DNA of 64,000 bases from Allolobophora icterica (taxonomy: Eukaryota; Annelida; Clitellata; Crassiclitellata; Lumbricidae), in contig OY744613.1 of assembly GCA_963556255.1 (NCBI GenBank), forward strand, positions 49,933,745 through 49,997,744, read 5' to 3'. The notes under the pieces are model-generated. The model ran no database searches. It was not told where the DNA came from and saw nothing but the letters and a program-made list of their open reading frames with translations. Made by a program: the position numbers and the translations under genes. Numbering within the stretch: the first letter of the stretch is position 1; each line of letters opens with the position of its first letter. Shown here one piece after another: positions 34,223-47,331 of this stretch.

Positions 34223-35298
34223 CTAACTTTCGGCGTTGAAGTTCAAAGTCGGTATGACAAACTTTCTTATACCCCTCGGTTGCTGTTGGCGAGCTTTCAA
34301 AAATCGACGCAACCCCAGTTCGTTTATATGTTCTTGTTCATCTGTTATCATTGCTAATAAAATACTTTCTGGGTTTGCAAAGTAACCATCAAAGTACAAG
34401 GTTTCTATTGAATCCCTTGTTTCACCTGCTTGCATTGATGTACGCTTTCTAGTAATTTCTCGATCTCGGCGAAGCTTGTATCCATCGATTACATGGTTGA
34501 TTCGGTCTGTGAAATAATACCAAAATCTTCTAGTACAGCATTGGCAATTACTGCACCTGCCCTGTCCGATATTCCATATCGGTGACAGATTTTTGACAAC
34601 TGCGGTAAAACAATTTCTCGTTTGCTTAGTTTTATTTACTTCTTTGAAGGTACTTGTTTTTCTGACACCTCCAAGTCTTCTTCGTCTGCTAAGCTTTGAC
34701 TCTGTGCTGGATCTATTTCTCTTTCCGCTGCGGAATTTTGATCATTACTGTCTGCTAATGTTTGTTCATTGCTGAAATCCAAATGTTTGCGACATCATAG
34801 GTGCTCGGCCAGCTTTCTTTCATGCCGCTTCTTTAATTTAGTTGATGCAATCTTATTTTGAGTCTTGACCACCGCTAATAATCATTACTCTAATCATCCG
34901 CTGATCATGTAGGAACTCATGTTCATATTTTGGCACCTTTCTGGCGTTGGGACACTTACAATTGTCAATGGCACATTTGCAAGCTTCGATGTCAACAACT
35001 TTTTCTCTACATTTCAATTTTTACGATATATACTACTACTTTTTCGACCTTTATAGGTCGGCGATCGAAGTTCATCGTGGAGTCTTCTTATCATCTCCAG
35101 AACTCTTGTATGAGAAACTGCCATGATGGAAGCTTTTCTCCATATAGCTTCGATGTGTCTTGCTACGATTTCTGCAATAGTTTCTTTGATTCCTTTCCGT
35201 GTTGACTCCGTTGAACTTGTGTTTAACATAATTATAGTGCCTCGTAACGTCTTTATAAGTTGGCAAGACATTTTTCGGTAACTGGCACGAATATCCAA
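34223..35298 (-). pseudogene. transposon ORF relic of unassigned family
   Basis: Minus-strand segments from 35298 down: EIVARHIEAIWRKASIMAVS + HTRVLEMI; KHLDFSNEQ...; KICHRYGISDRAGAVIANAV + LEDFGIIS; ETLYFDGYFANPES..MITDEQEHINELGL. These resemble a protein found in high copy in many invertebrate genomes (YGxSDRAxAxIAxxxLxDxG), which I treat as transposon-encoded without naming the superfamily. Multiple frameshifts and stops make it non-functional. Confidence 0.55.
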
Positions 35299-35478
35299 AA
35301 TCAGGACATTTTCAGCGGTTCTTGTTTTGATTTTGGATAACGACTAGTAACTGATCGAAAAGACCTCTTTTTACAAAAAATTTGCGATTATCGGATTTCT
35401 ACAAACTTTTGTACATGACAATGTTTATATATTATACAATTAACATAGTACCCTAAATATGACATATGACGTGGTGGG

Positions 35479-35680
35479 CAGGGGGGTAAATTTGGTCTAA
35501 AAAGTGGGGGATACCATTTTCTTACATACACGAAGCAAGGCAAAGACTACGATTTCTGGGATGGCTCAATAATAAAATATTGATTGGCCTTGTTTAAAAA
35601 GTGGGGGTGCGGTACCCCAGTCCAAAAATTGTGGGTACGGGTACCCATCGTACCCCCTCCCCCGACAAATTACGCCTATG
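35479..35680. mobile_element. MITE of CATAGGCGTAA family with near-perfect TSD
   Basis: 202 bp. Ends CAGGGGGGTAAATTTG and, in reverse complement, CATAGGCGTAATTTG. Flanks GTGGTGGG (35471-35478) and GTGGTAGG (35681-35688) match 7 of 8, consistent with a hAT-type 8-bp TSD. Contains one copy of the internal unit of 1559-2094, on the opposite strand. Confidence 0.75.
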
Positions 35681-36083
35681 GTGGTAGGCTCGCTTAATAT
35701 GGAGGATTGAAGGAATGAAGGACATTGAAGGACGAAGGTTTGCCTTAATCTGAATTGGCTCTAATGCACTATAGCAACAGAGGTATAGTATCGAACTTCG
35801 ACAACGCAATTGGGGCACCTCTGAACTTCAAAATTATTCAACCAAATTTTGTACAGTCATTTACTTTCACCAAATGCAACTTTTAAAAACTATTACGTTT
35901 GTAAATTCGCACTTTAGTTTTTTCGCACCACCCTATTATGCATGTCTAAATATGCAATTAATTGGTTAGCGACTATGTGCTCTTTTATTTTAGATAAAAA
36001 TGTAACATTGGCAATTGGTCGGTACCGTAGTTGGCTGGATCATCTAGATCCAGACCTTATCGCTTCAACGCTGGAAGCAGAAT

Positions 36084-36290
36084 TTACCGCTTTTGAGAGG
36101 ACGGAAGATGAGTTTCCTGGATCGACCGGTTGCAGAGTATAGTGAAGAACGGCAGAAAGTCATCAATGAGTTCTTGTACGAGAAATGTAAGAACAGGGTC
36201 CAGCTCACACGTCTTTGGCACAGAGCTTAGGATGCATCTTTCAGAAGAACTGTTCACAAAAAAAGTTGCGAACCTACCCACTCTGTGGTC
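36084..36290 (-). pseudogene. L2-like LINE ORF2 fragment upstream of RT
   Basis: The minus-strand frame has KTCELDPVLTFLVQELIDDF then LPFFTILCNRSIQETHLPSS, matching the conserved stretch (K..ELDP.PT.LL.E..D.LLP) just before the RT of L2/CR1-type LINEs. Short and isolated. Confidence 0.7.
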
Positions 36291-36479
36291 TTATTTCATG
36301 CAGAGAGTCATAATAATGATGGCTGAGTTACTGAGTAGCAAACAAGTTGACTAGTCTAGAGGCTGGATTCTTAATAAATAAGAAACAGAATGCTTTAATG
36401 TCGGCCTAGCACAACGTAGAGAAGAATGGCGTCATTGGAAGTTGAAACCTGCCGAAGGGCAGAGAACTTAAAAGAAAAA

Positions 36480-36600
36480 CAACTCCGCCACTGCTCGTAC
36501 TCTAGCAGTGCCAGTTCCAAGCCTGGATAACAGAAAAGGGCGACGCTAATGATCTTTTGCTATCACACAGTGTCGTTAAACTGAAACTAGCCTAGGGGCC
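36480..36600. repeat. dispersed repeat, inverted partner at 42690-42795
   Basis: AACTCCGCCACTG...GTGCCAG...AAGCCTGGATAA...GGGCGACGCTAATGAT occurs in reverse complement at 42690-42795. Confidence 0.75.
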
Positions 36601-36639
36601 TACTAATGTGGGCCTACGTGCAGAAATCTTGTGTTAAAA

Positions 36640-36960
36640 ATTTATTTCTGGGCTGGTAAACCATATGCCAGTATGACCATCAGCCGCATATCTTGGGATG
36701 TCCTTGGTATATGCTATGGTTGAGGGGTAAAGGAATGGAATATTTTAACGGGATTTGGTTTGTTATAATCCGAATTCAATTTGCATTCGAATGATATATG
36801 GTATTTCACAATAATCTGGCTAACAAAATTATTTCTGGGCTGGTAAACCATGTGCCAGTATGACCACCCCAACAGCATGGTTATATGGTATACATATCTT
36901 AAAAATACATCGATTTTGCCCATATGGGCTGTATATGTCATGCATATGACAAAGCAATAT
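36640..36960. repeat. fragment related to the 60-61 kb satellite family
   Basis: Contains ATCAGCCGCATATCTTGGGA + TGTCCTTGGTAT, as at 61470-61540, and an internal direct repeat CTGGGCTGGTAAACCAT (about 36650 and 36834). Rich in CATATG words. Confidence 0.65.
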
Positions 36961-37089
36961 AGCATATGCTACTTCTAGACCATATAAAATCCACATTGTA
37001 CATACATGAAACAATTGCACGAAAACATCGGAATATCAGGTCTCGTGAACCTGTGTGCTATTGCTGCTGACAAAATAACACAAATCCGA

Positions 37090-37280
37090 CTAATAATACT
37101 CTTGGGCAGCCATCCATGTATGCGCGTACATACATGCAGACATACATGCAAACACACATGCATACATAGGGGCCTACATGCATGCATACATACATACATA
37201 GGTCCTACATACATACATACATACATACATACATACGTACGTACGTACATACATTCGTACATACATAAATACATACATAT
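37090..37280. repeat. (TACA)n microsatellite
   Basis: Imperfect CATACATA repeat leading into the inverted-repeat satellite. Confidence 0.85.
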
Positions 37281-37304
37281 ATATATGTGTGTGAGTAGCG
37301 GGAA

Positions 37305-37369
<65 letters not shown>

Positions 37370-38750
37370 ATCCATATGTCTGTCATGCCTGCTGACCATA
37401 TCTTAACCATGTCTTCACCATATCTGGACAATATATTGTATCCATATGTCTGTCATGCCTCCTGACCATATCTTGACCATGTCTTCACCATATCTGAACA
37501 ATATATTGTTCAGATATGGTGAAGACATGGTTAAGATATTGTCAGGAGGCATGACAGACATATGGATACAATATGTATATATATATATATATATATATCC
37601 TTCCCGCTACTCACACACATTTATATATGTATTTATGTATGTACGAATGTATGCATGTACGTATGTATGTATGTATGTATGTATTGTCAAGATATTGTCA
37701 GGAGGCATGACAGACATATGGATACAATAAATATGTATGTATATATATATTGTATCCATATGTCTGTCATCTGGACAATATATTGCCCAGATATGGTGAA
37801 GACATGGTCAAGATATTGTCAGGAGGCATGACAGACATGTCTTCACCATATCTGGACAATATATTGTCCAGATATGGTGAAGACATGGTCAAGATATGGT
37901 CAGGATATGGTCAAGATATGGTCATATATATATATTGTATCCATATGTCTGTCATGCCTCCTGACCATATCTGGACCATGTCTTCACCATATCTGGGCAA
38001 TATATTGTCCAGATGACAGACATATGGATACAATATATATATAGATACATACATTCGTACATATATAAATACATATATATATGTGTGTGAGTAGCGGGAA
38101 GGATATATATATATATATATTGTATCCATATGTCTGTCATGCCTCCTGACAATATCTTGACCATGTGTTCACCATATCTGCACAATATATGGATACAATA
38201 TGTATATATATATATATATATATCCTTCCCGCTACTCACACACACATATATATGTATTTATGTATGTACGAATGTATGTATGTACGTATGTATGTATGTA
38301 TGTATGTATTGTCAATATATTGTCAGGAGGCATGACAGACATATGGATACAATATATATATATATACATACATACATACATACATACATACATACATACG
38401 AATGTACGAATGTACGAATGTATGTACGTATGTATGTATGTATATGTATATATATATATATATATTGTATCCATATGTCTGTCATGCCTCCTGACCATAT
38501 CTTGACCATGTCTTCACCATATCTGGGCAATATATTGTCCAGAAATGGTGAAGACATGGTCAAGATATTGTAAGGAGGCATGACAGACATATGGGTACAA
38601 TATGTATATATATATATATATCCTTCCCGCTACTCACACACATATATATGTGTATTTATGTATGTACGAATGTATGTATGTACGTATGTATGTATATATG
38701 TATGTATGTATTGTCAAGATATTGTCAGGAGGCATGACAGACATATGGAT

Positions 38751-38799
<49 letters not shown>

Positions 38800-39218
38800 A
38801 TACATATAAACATATATATATATGGATACATATGGATACAATATATATATATATATTGTATCCATATGTCTGCCATTCCTCCTGACCACATCTTGACCAT
38901 GTCTTCACCATATCTGAACAATATATTGTCCAGATATGGTGAAGACATGTCTGTCATGCCTCCTGCCAAGATCTTGACCATGTCTTCACCATATCTGGGC
39001 AATATATTGTCCAGATATGGTGAAGACATGGTCAAGATATTGTCCGGAGGCATGACAGACACATGGATACAATATGTATATATATATATATCCTTCCCGC
39101 TACTCACACACATATATATATATGTATTTATGTATGTACGAATGTATGTATGTACGTATGTATGTATGTATGTATGTATTGTCAAGATATTGTCAGGAGG
39201 CATGACAGACATATGGAT

Positions 39219-39260
<42 letters not shown>

Positions 39261-39622
39261 ATCCATATGGCTGTCATGCCTCCTGACCATATCTTGACCA
39301 TGTCTTCACCATATCTGGACAATATATTGTCAAGATATGGTGAAGACATGTCTGTCATGCCTCCTAACAATATCTTGACCATGTTTTCACCATATCTGAG
39401 CAATATATTGTCCAGATATGGTGAAGACATGGTCAAGATATTGTAAGGGGGCATGACAGACATATGGATACAATATGTATATATATATATCCTTCCCGCT
39501 ACTCACACACACATATATATATGTATTTATGTATGTACGAATGTATGTATGTACGTATGTATGTATATATGTATGTATGTATTGTCAAGATATTGTCAGG
39601 AGGCATGACAGACATATGGATA

Positions 39623-39662
<40 letters not shown>

Positions 39663-39679
39663 GGATACATATGGATACA

Positions 39680-39714
<35 letters not shown>

Positions 39715-40105
39715 ATCCATATGTCTGTCATTCCTCCTGACCATATCTTGACCATGTCTTCACCATATCTGGACAATATATTGTCCAGATATGGTGAAGA
39801 CATGTCTGTCATGCCTCCTGACAAGATCTTGACCATGTCTTCACCATATCTGGGCAATATATTGTCCAGATATGGTGAAGACATGGTCAAGATATTGTCA
39901 GGAGGCATGACAGACACATGGATACAATATGTATATATATATATATATCCTTCCCGCTACTCACACACATATATATATGTATCTATGTATATACTAATGT
40001 ATGTATGTACGTATGTATGTATGTATGTATGTATTGTCAAGATATTGTCAGGAGGCATGACAGACATATGGATACAATATATATATATATATACATACAT
40101 ATATA

Positions 40106-40108
<3 letters not shown>
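37281..40108. repeat. palindromic satellite array, left part
   Basis: Built of a module TTGTATCCATATGTCTGTCA + TGCCTCCTGACCATATCTTG + ACCATGTCTTCACCATATCT + GGACAATATATTG, followed by its own reverse complement, giving inverted repeats with arms up to about 70 bp. Between palindromes lie (TA)n, the tag TCCTTCCCGCTACTCACACA and a GTATGTAC tract. About ten blocks, with modules and tag in both orientations. All open frames here are repeat artefacts. Confidence 0.9.
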
Positions 40109-40196
<88 letters not shown>

Positions 40197-41405
40197 GAGC
40201 TTTTATATAGCGCCCCTTCAAGGTTATCTACTCAGGAGCGCTCCTAGTCCAACCACGGCTAAAGAGAGTAGTTTTTAAGTTTGCAAGAAACAAGGTAGAG
40301 TGAGTCATAGGGACCAGGCGAAGTGCAACAGGAAGGCCATTCCAGGTTGCAGGTCCAGCGACCGAAAAAGAACGTCGCTGCATAATGGCTGTCCGCGTGC
40401 GGGGGACCAATAGCTCGGCCTGGTCAGCCGAGCGAAGAGCAGATCTCCGCAAGACCCCCGAGGTAGAGCGGCACAACTCCCGCAGGTATGGGGAGCAAGT
40501 CCCTCTAGACAACGCCTAACCAGTGCAGAGACCCTATAGGCGATCCGCAGCGGGAAAGGGAGCCAGTGCAGAACATCCCGCATACAAAGAGAAACCTGGC
40601 CAAATTTGGGGATGCGACCAATAAGACGTGCGGCTGCACGCAAAACCCGGTCCAAACACCCAAGGCGGGCAGCTGGGAGGCCAGCGTAAAGGGCGCTACA
40701 GTAGTCCAGACGGGAAACCACAAACGCATGGACAAGGGTAGAAGCAGCTGCCTGCGTCAGAGTGCGGGAGACTACCCTTAACTGACGAAGTTGATAATAA
40801 GAGTCCCGACAAAGCAAATTAATATGTCGCATGAATGTGAGCTCTTGATCCAGAATTACACCAAGATCCCGTACTGAGGAGGCAAAGGAAACCCAGGGAA
40901 ATTCAAGTGCCAGACCCTCAAGGTTAATTTTTGCAAGCTGTTGGCGCGTACCAAACCAGATATATTGGGTCTTTGCCGGGTTTAACCGTAGACGGTTTGA
41001 GGACATCCAGGCCTCCAAATTCCCCACGACTCGGGCGATCTCTCGAACTGCAGCAGCAGCAGCCAATAGTGAGCAGTGGACATACGCTTGGAGGTCATCC
41101 GCGTAGGACTGACTTAAGACTGCACTGGCCGCCAAGAGGGGACCAAGGTCAGCAGTATAGAGTATGTACAATAGGGGACCCAAAACAGAGCCCCGGGGCA
41201 GGCCAAATGGAGCAGGAACCCAGGGTGACCTAGCAGACCCACAAGCCACAATGCAAGAGCGGTCCTGAAGGTATGAGGTAAGCCAGTCAAGAAAATTTCC
41301 AGAGAGACCATAGGAGGTAGAGAGGCGTGTCAAAAGAATAGTATGATCAACTGTATCGAATGCAGCGCTTACATCGAACAGTGCCAATAGAGTAACCTGT
41401 GACTT
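40109..41405 (-). mobile_element. 5'-truncated L2/CR1-like LINE with (TAA)n tail
   Basis: The minus-strand frame 41387-40305 encodes VTLLALFDVSAAFDTVDHTI, LPRGSVLGPLLY, QSYADDLQAYV, SSVRDLGVILD and RLDYCSALYAGLP. A frameshift near 40495 moves to a second frame (40512-40228) with LLVPRTRTAIMQRRSFSVAG + PATWNGLP, the ORF2 C-terminus. The sequence starts inside RT, so it is 5'-truncated. The 3' end is GGCGCTATATAAAAGCTCG + (TTAATAA)n, appearing as a (TTA)n tract at 40109-40195. It lies inside the palindromic satellite. GC content is visibly higher than its surroundings, suggesting a young insertion. Confidence 0.92.
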
Positions 41406-41418
41406 ATCATATATGGAT

Positions 41419-41464
<46 letters not shown>

Positions 41465-41710
41465 ATCCATATGTCTGTCATGCCTCCTGACCATATCTTG
41501 ACCATGTCTTCACCATATCTGGACAATATATTGTCCAGATATGGTGAAGACATGTCTGTCATGCCTCCTGACAAGATCTTGACCATGTCTTCACCATATC
41601 TGGGCAATATATTGTCCAGATATGGTGAAGACATGGTCAAGATATTGTCAGGAGGCATGACAGACATGGATACAATATATATATACAATATATATATATA
41701 CATATATACA
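41406..41710. repeat. palindromic satellite array, right part
   Basis: Same modules as 37281-40108, including a double palindrome (41460-41680). The LINE separates it from the rest of the array. Confidence 0.9.
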
Positions 41711-41777
41711 TAACGGGACCCAATGATCATTATAAATGGAGATGTAGGCCGAGTTAGCAACGCTGGTTACGGCATAT

Positions 41778-42015
41778 GCTGCGTTTCATGCGCCTCTGTG
41801 TTAAAGAGCGTGCGGATCGCGGTTCGCCTACCGAAATTGGCTTATTACAGAGATTTAAATCTCGGGCTAGCACGGTCCGCACACGGGGATCTTAAATGGC
41901 GTTACGCTTATTCATACGGGCAGCGGTGGTGAAAGATCTCACCCGATCAATTCGTTGAAAAATGAGAAGGATCGAGGCCATACGGTCGCTATATAAAAAC
42001 GTGTAGGCCTACATT
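41778..42015. repeat. dispersed repeat, partner of 3536-3790
   Basis: GCTGCGTTTCATGCGCCTCTG..., ATCGCGGTTCGCC, AATCTCGGGCTAG, CAGCGGTGGTGAAAGA in the same order as at 3536-3790. Confidence 0.65.
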
Positions 42016-42057
42016 TATATGCTGCAGCTGCAGCGCGTATTCGGTGAATGCGCAAAG

Positions 42058-42416
42058 TGTTTGGCGCACAGGCGAAACTTTGGTCTAAAAAGTGGGGGTT
42101 CCAATTTCTTACATAAGCCCAGTGGTTAAAGTGGTTTGGGTGAGCAATGGGAACGCCAAAGAAGAGTTTCATGGAAACGAATGCGTGAGCAGTGGGAATG
42201 CAAGAAGCAAAGAATTTCGAGAGCAGTGGGAACGCCGTTCCCACCCCACTTTAACCCTTGCATAGGCCTACACGAAACAAGGCGGAAACTGCGATCTCTG
42301 GGAAGGCACAATAATAAAATACTGAATGGCATTATTCAAAAAGTGGGGGTACGGTACCCCCAGTCCAAAGAGTGGGGATACAGGTACCCCTCGTACCCCC
42401 ACAAATTACTCCTATG
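42058..42416. mobile_element. MITE of CATAGGCGTAA family, third copy
   Basis: Left end CACAGGCGAAACTTTGG, right end in reverse complement CATAGGAGTAATTTGTG, containing AAAGTGGGGG words and the CTTCGTG-type unit on the minus strand. A foreign-looking stretch (GTGGGAACGCC, repeated) sits in the middle. No TSD recognised. Confidence 0.6.
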
Positions 42417-42419
42417 ATA

Positions 42420-43136
42420 ACATTTAATCTACCATTAGGCGGGACTGAGATAAATTAATTTATAGAATCCACTCTACTGTTCTTCTCCGTGGAATCATTT
42501 TTCAGCACTTAAAACTTTTCCAGTGCAATGATTTTAAAAAGTTCTTCCTCTAACCAACTCACTTGTTTATTTCTAGTTCACCCCACAGTTAGCAGGCGCT
42601 CAAAGTAATGTTCCTCTCCACGGAAACCTTTAGTAAAAGGCCAAAGACTTATTCCTGGATTGAAAAGTAGACTGTAGTAAACAGTAGCAGTTTCAGTTTA
42701 GCGACGCTGTGTCATAACAAAGATGATTAGCGTCGCCCTCCTCCTTTATCCAGGCTTGGGACTGGCACTGTCAGAGTACGAACAGTGGCGGAGTTTTGGT
42801 TGTTGTTGTTGTTGTTGTTGTTCCGGTTTACTTAACAGTTATTGATTACAATTTAAAAGGTGTTTTAGAGAAAACGAAGCAAAATTCTAACAGCATCTGA
42901 AAATTATGAAGCACTGTTTTGTCTAAGCTGAAAATAGTTATTTCAGAATTTTTTGAAGTTAAGTACAGTATTGTTAAAGTCTGCTATTTATAATTATTAT
43001 TATAACCGTGTAGCATGAGATTGCTAACTAAATTTTGAAAAAAAGAAAATGCGACACCTGGTGACTAATATGGAATATGTTGAATTTGCCTTAAATCGTT
43101 CGAAAGGAATCTATGTATTGTGAACAGAATGATGAT
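42420..43136. other. intergenic with (GTT)n, no gene seen
   Basis: 42690-42795 is the inverted partner of 36480-36600. A (GTT)n run lies at about 42798-42822. The rest is unassigned. Confidence 0.45.
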
Positions 43137-43340
43137 ACATACATACATACATACATACATACATACATACATACATACATACATACATACATACATACAT
43201 ACATGCATACATACTGTACATACGCGCATACAGGCACGCATACATACCAACATTCATACACACTTACATGCATACATACATACATACATTCATGCAGGTA
43301 TACATACATACATACATGCATGCATATATGCATACGTGCA
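43137..43340. repeat. (CATA)n microsatellite
   Basis: About 70 bp of perfect ACAT repeat, followed by imperfect CATA repeat. Confidence 0.95.
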
Positions 43341-43540
43341 TACATACAGAGCACCTCTGAGTAGGTCTCTTGAAGAGGCGCTATATACATTTCTAGAATG
43401 AATAAATGAATGAATGAATGAATGAATGAATGAATGAATGAATGAATGAATGAATGAATACATACATACATACATACATACATACATACATCATACATAC
43501 ATACATACATACATACATACATACATACATACATTATACA
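43341..43540 (+). mobile_element. LINE/SINE 3' terminus with (GAAT)n and (CATA)n tail
   Basis: GGTCTCTTGAAGAGGCGCTA + TATACATTTCTAGAATG matches the GGGGCGCTATATAAAAG 3' end of the LINE at 40109, followed by (GAAT)n to 43459 and (CATA)n. This suggests that the microsatellite grew from the retroelement tail. Confidence 0.6.
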
Positions 43541-43779
43541 TGCATACATACATCCTGTACATGCACACATGCATTTGAGCTTAAGTACTGGTAGGAGTTT
43601 GTTTCAGAGGGGTAGAACATCTAGGGCTATGGAGCGATTCGCAAATTTTAGTGATGAAGTGACGGCAGGGCGGAGAATTGGTGTTTGGGCGGAAGAGCAG
43701 CAGGTTGAGCGAAGTGGTTGAACCGTGAACAGCTGACGGAGATAGGAGGGCTGGGAGGATTTAAGTATGGTATGTTATG

Positions 43780-44440
<661 letters not shown>

Positions 44441-45600
44441 GGGTATTTAGATATTTGTGAGCTCGGCAAGAAAAACGACCACTTGTCGCGTATTAGATTA
44501 GCCAGAAAATGCGTTTTTAAATCTTATGCTACTTGATGCGTTAAGGCGAAATTTTGTTATTAATGGATTGGGTAGAGACACATTAAATATTTATGTGCGA
44601 TTTCCCGCCATATATTTTATATTTTTGTGAAAAATGTATAAATTATGGGCCAAACGTTCTGAAATTTTTATCCTGATTTACTTAAGGTGTAAGCTTGTGG
44701 AAAATGCTAATAAGTCCATTCCCGACAAGTGGTCACTTTTCTTGGCCGAGGTCACATTTAGACTTTGATATGAAGTAGTACAGATGATCATTTGCATGCT
44801 TTCTTACTTATCTAAAAATAGTTCTGATCAGTAATATTCCAGATGACTAAGCGCATTAATACTTTTTAGGCATTTGCCGCGCAGTATAAAATTCGCAAAA
44901 AGTAAAATTAATTTATTTTAAAATAAAGTAAATATGTTTTGAAGCACAACCCGTTGTTATTAATTTGGGACCAACTATTATAACCAATTATTTCTGTGAT
45001 GTTTAATTCTGTCACAAATGGCCAATGCCTGAAAAAATTCTTTAAAATAGAAATTATTATAGATTACTGAGTAAGCGTGTTGTTGTGCCACGTTTCAGTG
45101 TAAATAACTGAAGGCCAATTGTTTCGAAATTTTATTCTTTCACCTTCGCAGTTGTGGAATACGAGGGACTATATTATTTTTCAACACATTGTCGCGTGGC
45201 GCATGAATTCCATCGGTTGGTGCAACGGGGCCCAGAGCCCATGACATCATAGGATAATGGCGGACCTGTAAGCCTATAGATTACAAATTTCGAGAACTTC
45301 TGATGATTCAAGTAAGTAATCACTGCAATCTTAATCGTAAATTCGCATCACCTATTACCATATTTTGTGCAATGAAGACACAGATTTGACCCAGAAATTG
45401 CCATTAATATAACATATAGCGCTTAACAGACTTGCTCGTGGTTGTTCGAAGAATCAACCAGTGGTCGGACCTCAGACTATCATCATACTTGGGTTTCTGG
45501 TAGATGTCAACATTGTCAAGCAATCATTAAAATTTATGTGCTTCTTAATGTGCTTTCAGTGACATTCTGTGTTGCATTTTCAGGATCTGCAATCATCGTC
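44441..45600. other. no recognised gene
   Basis: AT-rich, low in open frames. Around 45240-45260 there is GACATCATAGGATAATGGCG + GACCTGTAAGC, an ATG with a possible splice donor a few codons later. It could be a first exon but nothing supports it further. Confidence 0.35.
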
Positions 45601-45614
45601 TACATAGCCATGTA

Positions 45615-46539
45615 GGGTAAATGCGAAGACCGAGTGCCAGTCTATATAAACTATACGGTCGCCAATGACTTCGCTCCAGTAGAGCGCCGCTAGCTACCAG
45701 CCTCATCCCATACTGCAATTCGCTAAGTAAGTAACACAAACTTTAGTTTCCTCTTTATAGTTGTTTTGAGCTATATAATGTGTGTTGGGAAAATAGGAAA
45801 CTATTCTGGCACTTCCAGTTCTGTGCTATATTGTTTTAAATAAAATCATTTAGTTGTGTGTGCAATATCAGTTCGTGTTCGTTACTGACTACTTAGCGAA
45901 TTGGGTAAATGCTAAGACTGAGTGCCTATGTATATAAAAAATATGGTTGCCACTGACTGCTCCAATAGAGCATCACTACCTACCAGCCACATCCTGCATT
46001 AAAATTTGCTAAGTAAGTAAGTAAGTAAAAAGAACACGCGTTTATATTACAAACAGTGTAGGCCTAATGCAAAAACAACCGCAATACAAACAGATCTTTA
46101 TTTAAAGCAGTATAACGCAAAAACAACCGCAAGTACCCTGATACACTTCCTATTGCCCAAAATACAATTTCTGAATTACACGCAGTCATTTGCAAAGAGT
46201 TCATTGTTTGGTAAACTTCTAATTTTGGCGTAGTTTTGGAAGACTGAACATTAACTTTCTGGTATAATGCCGCGTATGACAATTGCAGACGTTGCTGAAA
46301 GTTAAAGTTAGTTAAACTTAGTATATATTTATATATATAAATAACCATTTCCTAAGATGTTTGCATATATTATAATTTTCAAGCAAATTAAAGTTCATTT
46401 TACTTAAAGTGCGTTTTACTTATTTACTTAGCGCATTGCATTGTGGGATGTGGCTGGGAGGTAGCGGCGCTCTGTTGGAGCTAAGTCAGTGGCAACCGTA
46501 TTATTTATGTACACAGATGCTCAGTCTTCACATTTACCC
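45615..46539. mobile_element. long-TIR element family D, copy 1, 6-bp TSD
   Basis: Left GGGTAAATGCGAAGACCGAG and right, in reverse complement, GGGTAAATGTGAAGACTGAG begin ~125-bp inverted repeats that end AATTCGCTAAGTAAGTAA. Flanks CATGTA (45609-45614 and 46540-46545) match exactly. A further direct copy of the TIR lies inside at about 45900-46030. No recognised transposase. Confidence 0.75.
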
Positions 46540-46595
46540 CATGTAGCCATCAAAGTCGGTAGCCATGTGACTACCGACTTTTTAGTATCATGTAT

Positions 46596-47084
46596 GGGCA
46601 CGGACTGAGTGCATGTTTATATAAACAATATTGTTGCCACGGACTTCGCAGATTCACTCCAATAGAGCACTGCTACCTACTTGCCACATCTCATAATGCA
46701 ATTCGCTAAGTAAGTAAGTGACAAACACAGACTTTTATTACACGATTGACTGTACAGCACCAACAAAGGGTTGGACATATTGCACAAAACAACGCAAGTG
46801 CCAAATTACACTTGCTGTTCCCACAACACTCAGTAACCATTTCAAACACTCACTATATTGGAGAGGGGGGCCGGGTAGCGCATTGGATAACATCTGGCGT
46901 AGAGTGCGAGAGGTACAGAGATCGAGTCCCATAGGCGGACATGCTTTGTAGGCTGCAATTTGCGCCGTGTATTGCAGGCTGTCTGTTCTGTTAGTAGTTA
47001 AGATTTATCGCATAACATGTACTGATTTGTAATCATACTGCGTTGTTGTCAGTTTGAAGATATTAAACGAAGATTATTATTATA

Positions 47085-47160
<76 letters not shown>

Positions 47161-47331
47161 TTAGTTCTGTTTCTTAAGAAGTCAATTAAAGATCATGTTT
47201 ATTACTTATTTACTTAGAGAACTGCATTATGATATGTGGCAGTTAGGTAGCAGTGCTCTGTTGGAGCAAAGTCAGTGTCAGCCATATTGTTTATATACTC
47301 ACTACACAGGCACTCAGTCTGCATGATACCC
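46596..47331. mobile_element. long-TIR element family D, copy 2, 6-bp TSD, carrying a SINE
   Basis: Left GGGCACGGACTGAGTGC, right in reverse complement GGGTATCATGCAGACTGAGT. The ~125-bp inverted repeats are homologous to copy 1. Flanks ATGTAT (46590-46595, 47332-47337) match exactly. The interior consists largely of a tRNA-derived SINE and its (ATT)n tail. Confidence 0.75.
46862..47158 (+). mobile_element. tRNA-derived SINE with (ATT)n tail
   Basis: GGGCCGGGTAGCGCATTGGA has an A-box-like TAGCGCATTGG, and AGATCGAGTCCC about 45 bp on has a B-box-like GATCGAGTCC. These are the internal RNA polymerase III promoter of a tRNA-like head. A ~120-bp body leads to a pure (ATT)n tail from about 47077. 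No complete cloverleaf, so not a tRNA gene. Confidence 0.75.

Noticed and set aside
37281..40108. CRISPR-like regular repeats
   Set aside because: Repeats occur in both orientations as palindromes with TA-rich spacers, in a clearly animal sequence; no cas genes.
45240..45275. First exon of a gene (ATGGCGGACCT then GTAAGC)
   Set aside because: Attractive as a start plus donor but there is no following exon, no conservation and no promoter signal that can be read by eye.
46862..46935. Functional tRNA gene
   Set aside because: A- and B-box-like words are present but no cloverleaf with paired acceptor stem can be formed; it is the head of a SINE.
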